A stretch of 64,000 nt of DNA from Streptomyces sp. NBC_01210 (GCF_036010325.1 NZ_CP108549.1:8680001-8744000), one strand, 5' to 3'; counted from the stretch's first letter, positions 51,424-60,927 are shown. Translations and numbers: made by a program. The notes: a model not told the origin generated them from the sequence alone.

Positions 51424-51614
51424 CGGCCGGCGTCCGCGGGCGCGTTGATGGGCGTGACGATGCTGGTGTGACGCGGGGCGGTTGCATTGATCCGGCATTG
51501 TCACCGATGTGTCACAGACGATCAATGGCCGAAACCTGACGTCGGCGGGCGCTGTCTGCAGTGTCGAGTGCCGGCGAGAGGCCGGTACCTGTCCACTTCT
51601 CAATCGGGGGCGTC

Positions 51615-52310
51615 ATGAAGTACGGAAACAGCATCCGCAGAGCCGGGATGGCGATGGTCGCGGCGTCGGCGGCCACACTGCTGGTGACAGGGTGCCAGCC
51701 TGGTGGCGGCGATGCAGCGGAGTCCGGGTCGCCGACGGCGGGAGGCTCTTCGGGGGCGCCGGACTCTGCTGCCTCAAAGCCGGCCGAGGGGGGCACATCG
51801 GCGCTGCCGGCGGCGAGCGCTTCTCCCTCGACGCCGGGTTCGGGGACCGGATCGGCGGGCGACGAGGCCCGAACCTGTCCGGGGACGGGGCTGAAGGCGA
51901 TCGCGTATCAGGCCGCTGTTCGCCCTGAGGGCACGGGCATCGGAGCGGCGGTCGTCGAGTTCGCCAACACCTCTGGGCGCGCGTGCACTCTGCAGGGCCA
52001 CCCGACGGTGGCGGGAGCGGGCAATGGTTCCCCGCAGAAAAACGCTCCGCTGACGGTGACGCGCACGGGATCGGCGTCTCCGGTGCGGCTGGCGCCCGGC
52101 GGCAAGGCATGGGTGAAACTGACCTTCGTCCAGGTCCAGGGCGAGGCGGACGGCTACTGCAAGTCCGGCTCCGAGCCCGTTGTGTACCCGACGCTGGTGG
52201 TCGGCCTGCCGGGGTCGGGGGCACACCAAGTCGCCCTGGATGACGGGCTTTTCGCCGAGTGCGACAACAAGGTGACCGTCACCGCCGTGACAGCGGTGAA
52301 GCCTTCCTGA
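51615..52310 (+). CDS. DUF4232 lipoprotein
   Basis: A 231-residue lipoprotein, lipobox LVTGC with Cys27. A 60-residue Gly/Ser/Ala/Pro linker leads to the DUF4232 domain (CPGTGLKAIAYQA, VEFANTSGRACTLQGHPTV, APGGKAWVKLTF, paired cysteines). Likely a surface-exposed beta domain on the outer face of the membrane. It is convergent with the NB-ARC/WD40 gene. Confidence 0.85.
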   Translation: MKYGNSIRRAGMAMVAASAATLLVTGCQPGGGDAAESGSPTAGGSSGAPDSAASKPAEGGTSALPAASASPSTPGSGTGSAGDEARTCPGTGLKAIAYQAAVRPEGTGIGAAVVEFANTSGRACTLQGHPTVAGAGNGSPQKNAPLTVTRTGSASPVRLAPGGKAWVKLTFVQVQGEADGYCKSGSEPVVYPTLVVGLPGSGAHQVALDDGLFAECDNKVTVTAVTAVKPS

Positions 52311-52533
52311 GGCCTGTGTTCACAACGTGCCCGCCTTCGGAATGGTGAGTGCCCGAGAGCCCGGTCAAGGGCGCCTTCGGCGTCGCGACGACGCGGCTCC
52401 CAGGGCGCTCGACCGGGCCGGGACGACGCGACATGCTGACCGAACCACGGGGCCCGCAACATGCGTATCGCGGGACACCCGGGGGAGTGTGACGAGGTGC
52501 CTCGCCCTGCCGGGCGACGGTGCCGCAGATTGT

Positions 52534-55500
52534 CTACGGCACGTAGGCCAGCGCGTACGTACCAATTCCGCCGGCGACGCAGAGCAAAGCGGCGCCGGGG
52601 TGCCAGGCGATCCCGGTCAGGTCGCTGGCAACACGCAGGGCGCAGTGGCGGCGACCGGTGGGCACCTGCCACAGCCGCACCGTTTGATCGCGGCCGATTG
52701 TTGCGAGCAGCGTGCCGTCCGGGGAGAACGCGCAATTCTCCACCCAACTGGAATGGCCGTTCATCACCGCCTGTTCGGTGCCGTCGGCGACTCGCCACAG
52801 CCGCACCGTGCGGTCGTCGCTGGTGGTGGCGAGCAGCGTGCCGTCCGGGGAGAAAGCACAGTCGTTCACATGGTCGGTGTGGCCGCTCAGCACCGTGTGT
52901 TCGGTGCCGTCGGCGACTCGCCACAGCCGTGCCGTGCGGTCGTGGCCGGCGGTGGCGAGCAGCGTGCCGTCCGGGGAGAAGACACAGCCGGTTACCCCGT
53001 CGGCGTGGCCGGTGAGGACCGCCTGTGCGGTGCCGTCGGCGATCTGCCAGAGCCGCACCGTGCGGTCATTACTGGCGGTGGCGAGCAGAGTGCCGTCGGG
53101 AGAGAACGCGCAGCCACGCACCCAGCCGGTGTGGCCGGTCAGGATCGCTTGTTCGGTGCCATCGGTGGTGTGCCAGAGCCGCACCGTGCGGTCGTTGCTG
53201 GTGGTGGCGAGCAGGGTGCCGTCGGGGGAGAACGCGCAGCTGTGCACTCGGCTGGTGTGGCCGCTCAGCACCGTGTGTTCGGTGCCGTCGGCGGTGTGCC
53301 ACAGTCGTGCCGTGCCGTCGCCGCCTGTGGTGGCGAGCAGCGTGCCGTCGGGAGAGAAGGCACATCTGTACACCCGGGCGTGGCCGGCCAGCACGGCCAC
53401 GGCGGCACCGCTCGTCACCTGCCACAGTCGTCCAGTCTGATCGTTGCTGGTGGTGGCGATCAGTGTCCCGTCGGGAGAGAACGTACAGCCACGAACCCAA
53501 GCGGTGTGGCCGGTCAGGATCGCTTGTTCGGTGCCGTTGGTGGTGTGCCACAGTCTTACCGTGCCGTCCCCGCCTGTGGTGGCGAGCAGGGTGCCGTCGG
53601 GGGAGAACGCGCAGTCCCACACTCCGCCGGTGTGGCCGGTGAGTACGGTTTGCTCCCTGCCATGCGGGACCTGCCACAGCCGCACCGTGTCGTCGTTGCC
53701 GGCGGTGGCGAGCAGTGTGCCGTCGGGGGAGAACGCACAGCTGGTCACCCCGCCGACATGTCCGGCTGGGCGTGGCTGGGCCGGGTCGGTCTGATCAGGC
53801 AGGGGCCATGCGGGTTCCAGCCGGGGTCGGGGCAGCGTGTCCTGATAGCGGTGCAGGGACGTTTCGAGTTGAGGTAGACCGTGGAGCCGGCTGGCCAGCG
53901 TCGCACCCAGCGCCTCAGGTGGATCGATCGGGCCGAGCAGGCAAGCGGCGCGTTCGAGTACGCGCCGCAGCATGTCGGTGGCGGGGGTGTCCACCAGCGC
54001 AAGGTCGGCGGTGACTCCCACCACCGAGCCGAGCCTACGGGTCTTGGCCTCCACCCACCGCAGGTCACCAACGAGTGCAGTCAGCTCTTCTCCCTCGCCG
54101 GCTGAGGCCAGATGCTGCGGCAGATGGCGCCACAGGTAGTCGGCGTCGGCAGGCAGGGTCCACCACGGCCGTGGCCGGCTGCCATCCCGGTGGGCCAGTA
54201 GCCCGGAAGCGGCGGTGATCAGCCGCCGGTGCACCTCCGCCCGGTCCTCGGCGCTGAAGCGGGTGCGCAGGAAGGCACGGATGACATCGTGAAGTACCAG
54301 GCGAGGCCCGGGCGCATCCAGCCGGTAGTCGGCGACCAGCCCCAGCCCGGTCAGTTCCTCACACAGGCGGTCGATGCGGACACTGGGCCAGAGCAGCTCG
54401 AGCACCTCCAAGGGGATGGCAACGTCTTCGGGGAAGATGGCCAGATAGAGGTAGCGGTGCCGGTCTTCCGGCGCCAACAGCGCCAGGCTGGCCTCGACCG
54501 TGGTGGCCACAGCCCGGCTGCGCACGGCCGGTCGGGCCGGGTCGAACGCGGTCGGCCCGTCAGCGGCCAGGGTGCGCAGGATCTGCTCGGCCGCCTCCTG
54601 CGCCGATTGCCCTCGATCCATGCGTCGACGCAGTACGCCGTTGAGCAGATTGAGCAACACCGGCCACCGCCCGGCCGCCTGAGCCAGCCGCTGCGCTGTC
54701 TCTGCGGGCAGCCCGGTGACTCCGTCGGCGAGCAGCAGCTGGGCCTGGTCGACGGACATGGCGTCCACCGCGATGTGCGGGCCGCCGGGAGGCAGCAGGT
54801 CGGGGATGCGGGTGGTGATCAGCCGGGTGCAGCATCGCCCGCCGAATCGGAACGGCCGCAGTTGCGCCTCCTGCCACACATCGTCGATGACCAGCAGTAC
54901 CGGCTGCCTGCGCTCGTCGAGCAGGCGGCCCAACTCGGCACCAGCCGCGTCCGGATCGGAGAGTACTGGCCGCCGGCCGCTCAGTGCCCAGGCCAGATCG
55001 TTGGCTCGCTCGGCCAGGTCCGCGCCGTGGATCTCCTGGCCCAGAGTCACCCACAGCAGACCGCCCGGATAGCGTTCCGCGATCTCGGGGCGGTGGCACA
55101 CCCAAGCCGCCAGGGTCGTCTTGCCGAACCCTCCCGCCCCCCGAAGCCCGGTGGTCATGCCGACCTCGCTCGGTTCCGGTGCCGTCAGCTCGGCCACCAG
55201 TCGACCAGCCAGCTCGGGTCGCTCGATCATCCGGTCCAGCGGGGGAGCCATCCACGGTTGCTCATGGTTTCCCTCCGCACGTCCACGTCTGTGGCCGACG
55301 CCGCGGCCACCACCAGGACCGCGTTGAGGCGCCGCATGCGGCTCCTGGCTCGCACGCCATGCCTCGAACCCGACCCACACCGCGACCCACACCAGCAGAC
55401 CGGCACCAACAGACCAGGTCCACTGCGACGTGGCCACGTTGGCCAGTACCCCCGAGCCGAAGCCGAGCAGCGTCGATGCCGCGGCCGCCGTGCCCTGCGT

Positions 55501-55548
55501 GGACAACCCCCGCTGCACCCGCACCAACCCCCACCCCGGCCTGCACAA
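52534..55548 (-). CDS. NB-ARC ATPase with nine WD40 repeats (NLR-like STAND protein)
   Basis: About 1000 residues. N-terminal region 20-65 has one or two hydrophobic segments (TLLGFGSGVLANVATSQW, WSVGAGLLVWVAVWVGF). NB-ARC follows: Walker A RGAGGFGKTTLA, Walker B PVLLVIDDVW, then winged-helix and linker. From residue about 640 there are nine WD repeats with nearly constant CAFSPDGTLLATxxxDxTVRLW, ending in a degenerate tenth. STAND proteins of this build are molecular switches, some in phage defence or programmed cell death. The exact start is uncertain (TTG 55548, GTG 55524 or 55518). No separate effector gene is adjacent. Confidence 0.9.
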   Translation of the reverse strand: MCRPGWGLVRVQRGLSTQGTAAAASTLLGFGSGVLANVATSQWTWSVGAGLLVWVAVWVGFEAWRASQEPHAAPQRGPGGGRGVGHRRGRAEGNHEQPWMAPPLDRMIERPELAGRLVAELTAPEPSEVGMTTGLRGAGGFGKTTLAAWVCHRPEIAERYPGGLLWVTLGQEIHGADLAERANDLAWALSGRRPVLSDPDAAGAELGRLLDERRQPVLLVIDDVWQEAQLRPFRFGGRCCTRLITTRIPDLLPPGGPHIAVDAMSVDQAQLLLADGVTGLPAETAQRLAQAAGRWPVLLNLLNGVLRRRMDRGQSAQEAAEQILRTLAADGPTAFDPARPAVRSRAVATTVEASLALLAPEDRHRYLYLAIFPEDVAIPLEVLELLWPSVRIDRLCEELTGLGLVADYRLDAPGPRLVLHDVIRAFLRTRFSAEDRAEVHRRLITAASGLLAHRDGSRPRPWWTLPADADYLWRHLPQHLASAGEGEELTALVGDLRWVEAKTRRLGSVVGVTADLALVDTPATDMLRRVLERAACLLGPIDPPEALGATLASRLHGLPQLETSLHRYQDTLPRPRLEPAWPLPDQTDPAQPRPAGHVGGVTSCAFSPDGTLLATAGNDDTVRLWQVPHGREQTVLTGHTGGVWDCAFSPDGTLLATTGGDGTVRLWHTTNGTEQAILTGHTAWVRGCTFSPDGTLIATTSNDQTGRLWQVTSGAAVAVLAGHARVYRCAFSPDGTLLATTGGDGTARLWHTADGTEHTVLSGHTSRVHSCAFSPDGTLLATTSNDRTVRLWHTTDGTEQAILTGHTGWVRGCAFSPDGTLLATASNDRTVRLWQIADGTAQAVLTGHADGVTGCVFSPDGTLLATAGHDRTARLWRVADGTEHTVLSGHTDHVNDCAFSPDGTLLATTSDDRTVRLWRVADGTEQAVMNGHSSWVENCAFSPDGTLLATIGRDQTVRLWQVPTGRRHCALRVASDLTGIAWHPGAALLCVAGGIGTYALAYVP
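52650..53775 (-). repeat. Nine ~126-bp WD40-coding repeats with high DNA identity
   Basis: The plus strand shows GTGGCGAGCAG(C/G)GTGCCGTC(C/G)GGGGA recurring about every 126 bp through nine units. The conserved part of each unit (SPDGTLLATT) is nearly invariant, while the variable residues cluster at the V-x-x-C and N/G-D-x-T positions. This indicates recent amplification or gene conversion. Confidence 0.9.
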
Positions 55549-55966
55549 CCCTGCCCGCCGCGACCCGCCGTACTGGCAAGGTATCGATCGTCACCCTGTC
55601 TGGGGCACCAAACAGTGAGGATGATGGTCCTGAATTGGGGACTTTCATCGACTGCTTGACGGTGACAGGCAGTTGGCCCGGCCACTGCGGTCGCAGAAGC
55701 GTCGCGTCGGCCGCAGGGAATCTCTTCGTATGCGTAGGGGCGACGCATACGTGTGGAGGCGCCCGCCACACCATGGCGGGCTGCTTCCACAAGGTCGGGT
55801 TCGAGAGGCGAGATGCCGTTGCCTCGGCAGTTGCTTCAGGGACAGTCGGTCGGCGCCAGAGTCACCAGAAGACAAACGCAACGAATACCATTAATTCTTG
55901 ACATTCGGGTCTACTGTTCGGCGTTGGGCGGTGGCCAGCCGTTCCGTGAACCGCACAGGGGATCCA
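55549..55966. other. Divergent spacer between the NB-ARC and molybdopterin genes
   Basis: It contains the upstream side of both genes. TTGACA at 55898-55903 is a perfect -35 hexamer in an AT-rich patch, but no good -10 box at normal distance was found. A plus-strand frame ending at 55618 (CTRTNPHPGLHNPARRD...) has a coding look and overlaps the NB-ARC 5' end; no family was recognised. Confidence 0.45.
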
Positions 55967-57544
55967 ATGGGCGACACACACGGTACGAACGAGCCGTCCA
56001 AGGCGGATGAGCCGACCGCGAGCGCCGGCGGGGTGGGTCGTCGTGGCACTGACGGCACGTCAGCGCCACAAGGGGATGCGACGAACGAGCATCCGGGCGG
56101 GGTGAGCGGCACCGAGTCGTCGGCAGGACACGAGGAATCTGGCGGCCGGGGTCGCGGCACATCCTCGGGCGAGCCGCCCGAGGTGCGCGAAGGAGGCGAC
56201 CGCCCTCCAGGTACTTCAACGGCCGGTTCAAGCCCAAAGGCATCGAGGGAACGCCTTGCGGTCATGCTGCGGGAGGGCCCACCGGCCGGTCCGTCCCGGC
56301 CGGGTTTTTGGCGTAGTCCTCTGCGGGGACCGTGGCTGACATCGGTTTTCGGCTCGGTTCTGCTCGTCGGTGTCCCGGTGTTGTTCGTGACCGGGCTGCT
56401 CTCCTACGCCGCCTACAACCCGGATCTTGCCGGCAATGACCAGACCCCCGAGAGGGGATGGCTGGGCTTCTATCTGTTCGCCTGGCCCACCGATCCGTAC
56501 TGGCTGTACCGCCTCAACCAGGGCGTCCATGTCACCCTCGGCATCGTGCTGATCCCGGTACTGCTTGCCAAACTGTGGTCGGTGATTCCCCGGCTGTTCG
56601 CCTGGCCGCCTGTGAGATCGGTCAGCCAGGCGCTCGAACGGCTGTCTCTGCTGCTGCTCGTGGGCGGGGTGTTGTTCGAGTTCGCCACCGGTGTGCTCAA
56701 TATCCAGTTGGACTACATCTTTCCCGGCTCCTTCTACGTCCTGCATTTCTACGGGGCGTGGGTGTTCATCGGCGCCTTCGTTGTGCATATCGCCTTCCGC
56801 ATTCCCCTGGTGATCCGGACACTGCGCAGCGGCGCCCTCGGTGACGAGCTGCGCACGCCGATCGGCCGCAAGCAAGCAGCACCCGCGGACGAGACCGGAC
56901 TGGTGACCCCGGACCCGGCCCCACCGACGATGTCGCGGCGGGGTGCTCTGGGCATGGTGGGGGCGGGCTCCCTGGTACTGCTCGCGGTGACGGCCGGACA
57001 GAGCATCGGCGGTTCCCTCAGAACCACCGCCCTGCTCGCCCCGCACGGCCAGGAGCCAGGGCGAGGACCGAACGGCTTCCAGATCAACAAGACCGCGGCA
57101 GGTGTGGGAATCCGTGCCCGCGATATCGGCCCCGGCTGGCGGCTGGTCGTGCGGGGCGGGGGCCGCGAGAGCATCCTCACCCGCGACCAGGTGCTGGCGT
57201 TGCCGCAATACGATGCGGCGCTGCCCATCGCCTGCGTGGAAGGGTGGTCCACCGACGACCAGGAGTGGAGCGGGGTGCGGCTGGCAGACCTCGCCGCACT
57301 CGTCGGCTTCGTGGACCGAGCGCCGGGTGTGTTCGTCGAATCCGCCCAGCGCAGCGGGGCCTTCCGCTCGGCCATGCTGCGCGACAACCAGGTCCGCGAC
57401 GCGCGCTCGCTGCTGGCGTTGCGGGTCAACGGAACTGACTTGTCGTTGGATCACGGCTATCCGGCTCGCGTCATCGTCCCGGCCAACCCGGGGGTCCACA
57501 ACACCAAATGGGTCACCCGGCTGACTTTCGGGGAGGGCGCGTGA
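55967..57544 (+). CDS. Membrane-anchored molybdopterin-dependent oxidoreductase
   Basis: A 525-residue fusion. Residues 1-105 are hydrophilic, Gly/Thr/Glu-rich and disordered. Four cytochrome-b-like helices lie at about 125-290, with His in NQGVHVTLGIVLI and LHFYGAWVFIGAFVVHIAF as possible heme ligands. One further helix (MVGAGSLVLLAVTAG) leads to a sulfite-oxidase-fold domain outside the cell, where Cys in LPIACVEGWSTDD would bind molybdenum. This resembles an MsrPQ-like or nitrate/sulfite-type respiratory unit in one chain. The next gene overlaps by 4 nt and supplies another membrane protein. Confidence 0.85.
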   Translation: MGDTHGTNEPSKADEPTASAGGVGRRGTDGTSAPQGDATNEHPGGVSGTESSAGHEESGGRGRGTSSGEPPEVREGGDRPPGTSTAGSSPKASRERLAVMLREGPPAGPSRPGFWRSPLRGPWLTSVFGSVLLVGVPVLFVTGLLSYAAYNPDLAGNDQTPERGWLGFYLFAWPTDPYWLYRLNQGVHVTLGIVLIPVLLAKLWSVIPRLFAWPPVRSVSQALERLSLLLLVGGVLFEFATGVLNIQLDYIFPGSFYVLHFYGAWVFIGAFVVHIAFRIPLVIRTLRSGALGDELRTPIGRKQAAPADETGLVTPDPAPPTMSRRGALGMVGAGSLVLLAVTAGQSIGGSLRTTALLAPHGQEPGRGPNGFQINKTAAGVGIRARDIGPGWRLVVRGGGRESILTRDQVLALPQYDAALPIACVEGWSTDDQEWSGVRLADLAALVGFVDRAPGVFVESAQRSGAFRSAMLRDNQVRDARSLLALRVNGTDLSLDHGYPARVIVPANPGVHNTKWVTRLTFGEGA

Positions 57545-58068
57545 GGGGCTTCCGGGCGCGTTACGGGGCTTCGCCGCTGCACCTGCTGCCGGTGCTGTGC
57601 TCCTTCACCCTGGCCGGGTATGCGGGTATCCGGCTGCTGGACGGAGACGAACCGTGGATGGTCGTCGTGTGGTTCGTCGGAGCGGCCCTCCTGCACGACC
57701 TGGTCCTTCTCCCCCTCTATACGCTCACCGACCGGGCCGCCCTGACCGTACTGGGCCGACGTCGAGAACCTGCCGCTGAGGGCAACCTGCCGATGTGGGG
57801 ATGGATCAACTACGTCCGGGTGCCCGTCTTCCTCTCCGGCGTCCTGCTGCTGACCTACTTTCCCCTGATCCTGGGACAGGTGGACAACTTCACGGCCTAC
57901 ACCGGCCTCCCCGATGACGTGTTTCTCGGCCGCTGGCTACTGATCACCGCCGTACTGTTCGGCCTCTCCGCTCTTCTGCTGTTGGCACGCATGTGGTCTT
58001 CCCGCCCGGCCAAGCGGGCACCGGAGCCTGCTCCAGGGCCTGGGTCGGGCAGGGAATCCGCTCCGTGA
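57541..58068 (+). CDS. Membrane protein partner of the molybdopterin oxidoreductase
   Basis: A 175-residue protein from GTG 57541 (GTGA overlap with the upstream stop). Four hydrophobic segments: LHLLPVLCSFTLAGYAGI, WMVVVWFVGAALLHDLVLLP, VPVFLSGVLLLTYFPLIL and LLITAVLFGLSALLLLARM. The C-terminus is Pro/Ala-rich and cytoplasmic. No heme-binding pattern is clear. Coupling suggests a subunit or assembly factor for the oxidoreductase. Confidence 0.8.
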   Translation: MRGFRARYGASPLHLLPVLCSFTLAGYAGIRLLDGDEPWMVVVWFVGAALLHDLVLLPLYTLTDRAALTVLGRRREPAAEGNLPMWGWINYVRVPVFLSGVLLLTYFPLILGQVDNFTAYTGLPDDVFLGRWLLITAVLFGLSALLLLARMWSSRPAKRAPEPAPGPGSGRESAP

Positions 58069-58195
58069 CCCACGAGCGGGTGGGGCTGTTCATCATAGGA
58101 GAACCGGGGCTGGGACGGACCACGCTGCGCCAGAGCTCACAACCGCACGGGGCCAAGGAACAAGCTCAGCCCTGGGCGTGCTGTGGCGAGGGGGC

Positions 58196-58690
58196 TCAGT
58201 GCAGGAGATGGAGGGTGAAGGCGCCGCCCGACTCAGCGGTGCGGGCGATGTGAGCGTAGCCGCGGACAGTGGCGTACGCACCGGTGCCGCCGGTGATGGC
58301 GACGTCGAAGTCGCTGGGCGGGGTGCCGATGGGGGTGGTCTTCAGGTGTTGCCATGACACCTGCCCACGGGGAAGGCTGAAGGTGCCCGAGCAGAGGGTG
58401 GTGTCTGTTGCCACTCGAGTGCACACCGCCCCCTCGGTGCCATAGCCGGCACCGTTGCGGAAGAGGTTCGCGCTGATGATGATCTGATCGCCGATGCCGG
58501 GTCCGGATGTACCGTTGTCGACCACCGTGGTGCCCGTACTCGTCGACGTCAGTCGGATGGCCTCTGTGCGCCCACTTCCCATGCCCCTGTCCAGGGAGTA
58601 CGGGTCATGGAATGCAGAGGCGGAACCCGCGAGAGCTGCCAGCGAGACCGCCGTTGTCGCCACCACACCCCACTTTGAAACGGAAAGCAT
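58196..58690 (-). CDS. Secreted allene-oxide-cyclase-barrel-like protein
   Basis: A 164-residue exported protein, ATG 58690 after AGGGGAGGAAG. The signal peptide (KWGVVATTAVSLAALAGSASA) is followed by a beta-barrel pattern: GDQIIISANLFRNGAGYGTE, two cysteines (AVCTRV, TTLCSG), FDVAITGGTGAYATVRGYA. That last motif is typical of dirigent/AOC-like barrels in actinobacteria. Probably a small extracellular binding or cyclising protein; no evidence for true allene oxide cyclase activity. Confidence 0.78.
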   Translation of the reverse strand: MLSVSKWGVVATTAVSLAALAGSASAFHDPYSLDRGMGSGRTEAIRLTSTSTGTTVVDNGTSGPGIGDQIIISANLFRNGAGYGTEGAVCTRVATDTTLCSGTFSLPRGQVSWQHLKTTPIGTPPSDFDVAITGGTGAYATVRGYAHIARTAESGGAFTLHLLH

Positions 58691-58905
58691 TCTTCCTCCC
58701 CTCATACAAATGGATTCTTGAGTGCGTTTCAGAATTGCCATTGTGTGATGTAGCGTCAATTACCAAACACATCAAGAATGCCTGGTTCATCCATTCGGCT
58801 GTCTCTCGCCGCCTCGCCAGGACGATGGCCTCGTTCGGCCGCTCCTCACCCGGCGGCAGCGGTGAAAGGCGCTGTGCTGCGGGCATGAGGCTTGGCTGCT
58901 GGGGC

Positions 58906-59883
58906 TCAGGAAGTCGGGCCTGCGGGCGGGTCGCCGGCGATCGCGGCGCGGTAGAGGGCCTGGGTTGCGGCACCGAAGTAGGAGCTGTAGGAGACTTGGG
59001 GGGTGTTGCCGCCGGTGTGGTAGCCGCCGATGACCCCGATCACCGCCCAGCCGCCCGGCCACGGCACCAGCATCGGCCCGCCGCTGGTCCCGCCCACGAA
59101 GGCGTCGCAGGCGATGCGCGGGAAAGCGCCAGTGTCGGCCGGGTCATCGCTGGCCCACTTGGTGGTCCAGCTCCAGCACTCCAGCGGCTTCTGCGCCCTC
59201 CCCGGATACCCGATCATCCGCACCGGGGCGTGGTAGTACCCCGTCCCGGTGAGCAGCCGCACCCCACCGACCGCGTCCTGGAGCCGCGTCCCGTCCTGGT
59301 TGGGCTCGGTGACCGCGAAGGCGAAGTCGTACTCGGCTCCGGCGTGCTCGCCCCGGTCGTAGTACTGCTGCGGGACGTAGACGCCGTTGTTCCTGATCGG
59401 GAAGATGCCGAAGGGCTTGAGGCCGTCGTGGTACTGCGGCACGAAGCCCAGGTTGCGCTTGGGGGAAGTGCCGGAGTAGCCCTTCAGGCAGTGCCCGGCG
59501 CTGAGCACCAGGTCGTGGCCGGGGCTGCGCACCACAGAGCCGCTGCAGGTGCGTCCGGTGCCGGTGGCGTCGGTCCAGAAGAAGGTGCCGGCCTGGGGGA
59601 TCCCGTCGAAGCTCATACTGGGCGGGATGTACTCGCCCGGCCGAGGCCCGTCCACCGTGGGGGAGGCGGCTGGGGTCGTCAGCCCGGTCTCGGAGCCCTT
59701 GCCGGTGTCGCCGGGCAGTGCGCCCGCCATCCGGGCCTGGGTCCAGTAGGCGTTGAGCCGGACGGCGACCGGACTCGGCCCGGCCGGGCCGTCGGCGGAG
59801 GCTGCCGGGGCGAGCCCGGCGGAGAGCAGCAGGGCTGCCGTGAACGCTGCGGCGTGTCGGATGAGCCTGGTCCTACGCACCAT
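58906..59883 (-). CDS. Secreted trypsin-like serine protease
   Basis: A 325-residue exported protease from ATG 59883 (AGAGGGGA upstream). Signal peptide to about residue 31 (ALLLSAGLAPAASA), a propeptide-like segment, then the chymotrypsin fold with His131 (LSAGHCLKG), Asp186 (EYDFAFAV) and Ser267 (GGTSGGPML). Four cysteines could form two disulfides. Similar to V8/glutamyl-type extracellular proteases of Streptomyces. Confidence 0.9.
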   Translation of the reverse strand: MVRRTRLIRHAAAFTAALLLSAGLAPAASADGPAGPSPVAVRLNAYWTQARMAGALPGDTGKGSETGLTTPAASPTVDGPRPGEYIPPSMSFDGIPQAGTFFWTDATGTGRTCSGSVVRSPGHDLVLSAGHCLKGYSGTSPKRNLGFVPQYHDGLKPFGIFPIRNNGVYVPQQYYDRGEHAGAEYDFAFAVTEPNQDGTRLQDAVGGVRLLTGTGYYHAPVRMIGYPGRAQKPLECWSWTTKWASDDPADTGAFPRIACDAFVGGTSGGPMLVPWPGGWAVIGVIGGYHTGGNTPQVSYSSYFGAATQALYRAAIAGDPPAGPTS

Positions 59884-60189
59884 CAGTTCCCCTCTGGCCG
59901 GACACAAGTGACGACTCACCATACGAGTGTGCGGTTGCGAGCAGAAGTGCCCGGCATGGCGCGGCTGCATCGGCCGGCCGCCTCCCGAGCGCGCTGCCGA
60001 CGCGCACGGCTCGACGCGTCTTTCGCCGACAGTGGCCAAGGACCCTTGATGAGTGGTAGTCGTGGCGGCGGCGCTGTGCAGCGCGGGGTGCGTCAGACAG
60101 CGGGAGGGGCCGCACCCGCGGTGCAGCCCCTCAATTGCTGCCTGTGGCGTTTCGGCTTGCTCGCGCAAGCCCGATTCAGCGCGCGGCGG

Positions 60190-60640
60190 GTTCGTGCCCG
60201 GGCCGAGCACACCTTCGCGCGCATAGCGCTGGAAGCCCTCGGCGACTGTCGACTCACGGTGCTTCTCGAAGTCGCGTTCTTCGGCAGGCCAGTTGCAGCC
60301 GATGAGATTGGCTGCGGTTGTCAGGACCTCGCCCGAGGGAGCCCAAAACGGGTAGTGGTCGAGGCCCGGGCAGGGCGGTCATGAGGCCGGCGGGCGGCGG
60401 GCCGGTTCGGCGTCCGTGTCACGCTTGCTCCCGGAGCCTTCGGCTCTGGTGCGGATCGCCTTGATATCCCCGACGACGTTGGAGGTCGGCCGGGATTAAG
60501 AGTGACCCAGGGCGGTGAGGAGGGCAGCGGCGCGTGCCGCGTAGCCCCTGAAGCCGCCCGAGGGCAGAGAGGGAGAAGCCCGAAGCCCGGCCACACGAAG
60601 TAGGTTGACAAGCATCACACGCGAGCAAAAGACGCAAAAC
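60190..60640 (-). pseudogene. Remnant of a two-gene operon upstream of the trypsin-like gene
   Basis: The minus strand has coding-quality stretches separated by frame breaks. First is a 39-codon frame MLVNLLRVAGLRASPSL...ALLTALGHS stopping near 60494. Next comes VVGDIKAIRTRAEGSGSKRD...RRPPAS with stop TGA overlapping ATG near 60383. From that ATG, MTALPG continues, after a one-base shift, as LDHYPFWAPSGEVLTTAANL, CNWPAEERDFEKHREST and FQRYAREGVLG. No family was recognised. The rest of 59884-60927 shows no gene and includes the promoter of the 60928 gene. Confidence 0.45.
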
Positions 60641-60927
60641 GGACAAGTCGGCATCTTCTTCGCGTTACTCTCGTCCCCGCCCCTGTAAGGTCACCGGTGT
60701 TCGGGGACCAGGACGCTCGTCAGGCTGCCCGCCGGTGAATCAGCCCGGGGCTCCTGCGCCGTGTCCCGTTCTGCGCTCTGCCGCGCCGGTCTCGCGGGGG
60801 TGGCGTCCACGTCCTGGGAGAAGACAGCGGCCGAAGCCCGTCGGCACTCGCAGGGCGTCGAACGCGCAAAACCGATCGCGGGCGGGCTGCCGATGTGATC
60901 GCAGACATGGAGCGGGACGGAATTTTC

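Noticed and set aside
52650..53775. Regularly spaced repeats that could suggest a CRISPR array
   Set aside because: Unit length is about 126 bp with no distinct spacers, and it translates into WD40 blades in one continuous frame.
52327..53877. 516-codon plus-strand repetitive frame
   Set aside because: It is the antisense of the WD40 repeats; the repeats themselves are explained by the NB-ARC/WD40 gene.
55898..55926. Sigma-70-type promoter (TTGACA) for the molybdopterin gene
   Set aside because: The -35 hexamer is perfect, but no acceptable -10 hexamer lies 16-19 bp downstream.
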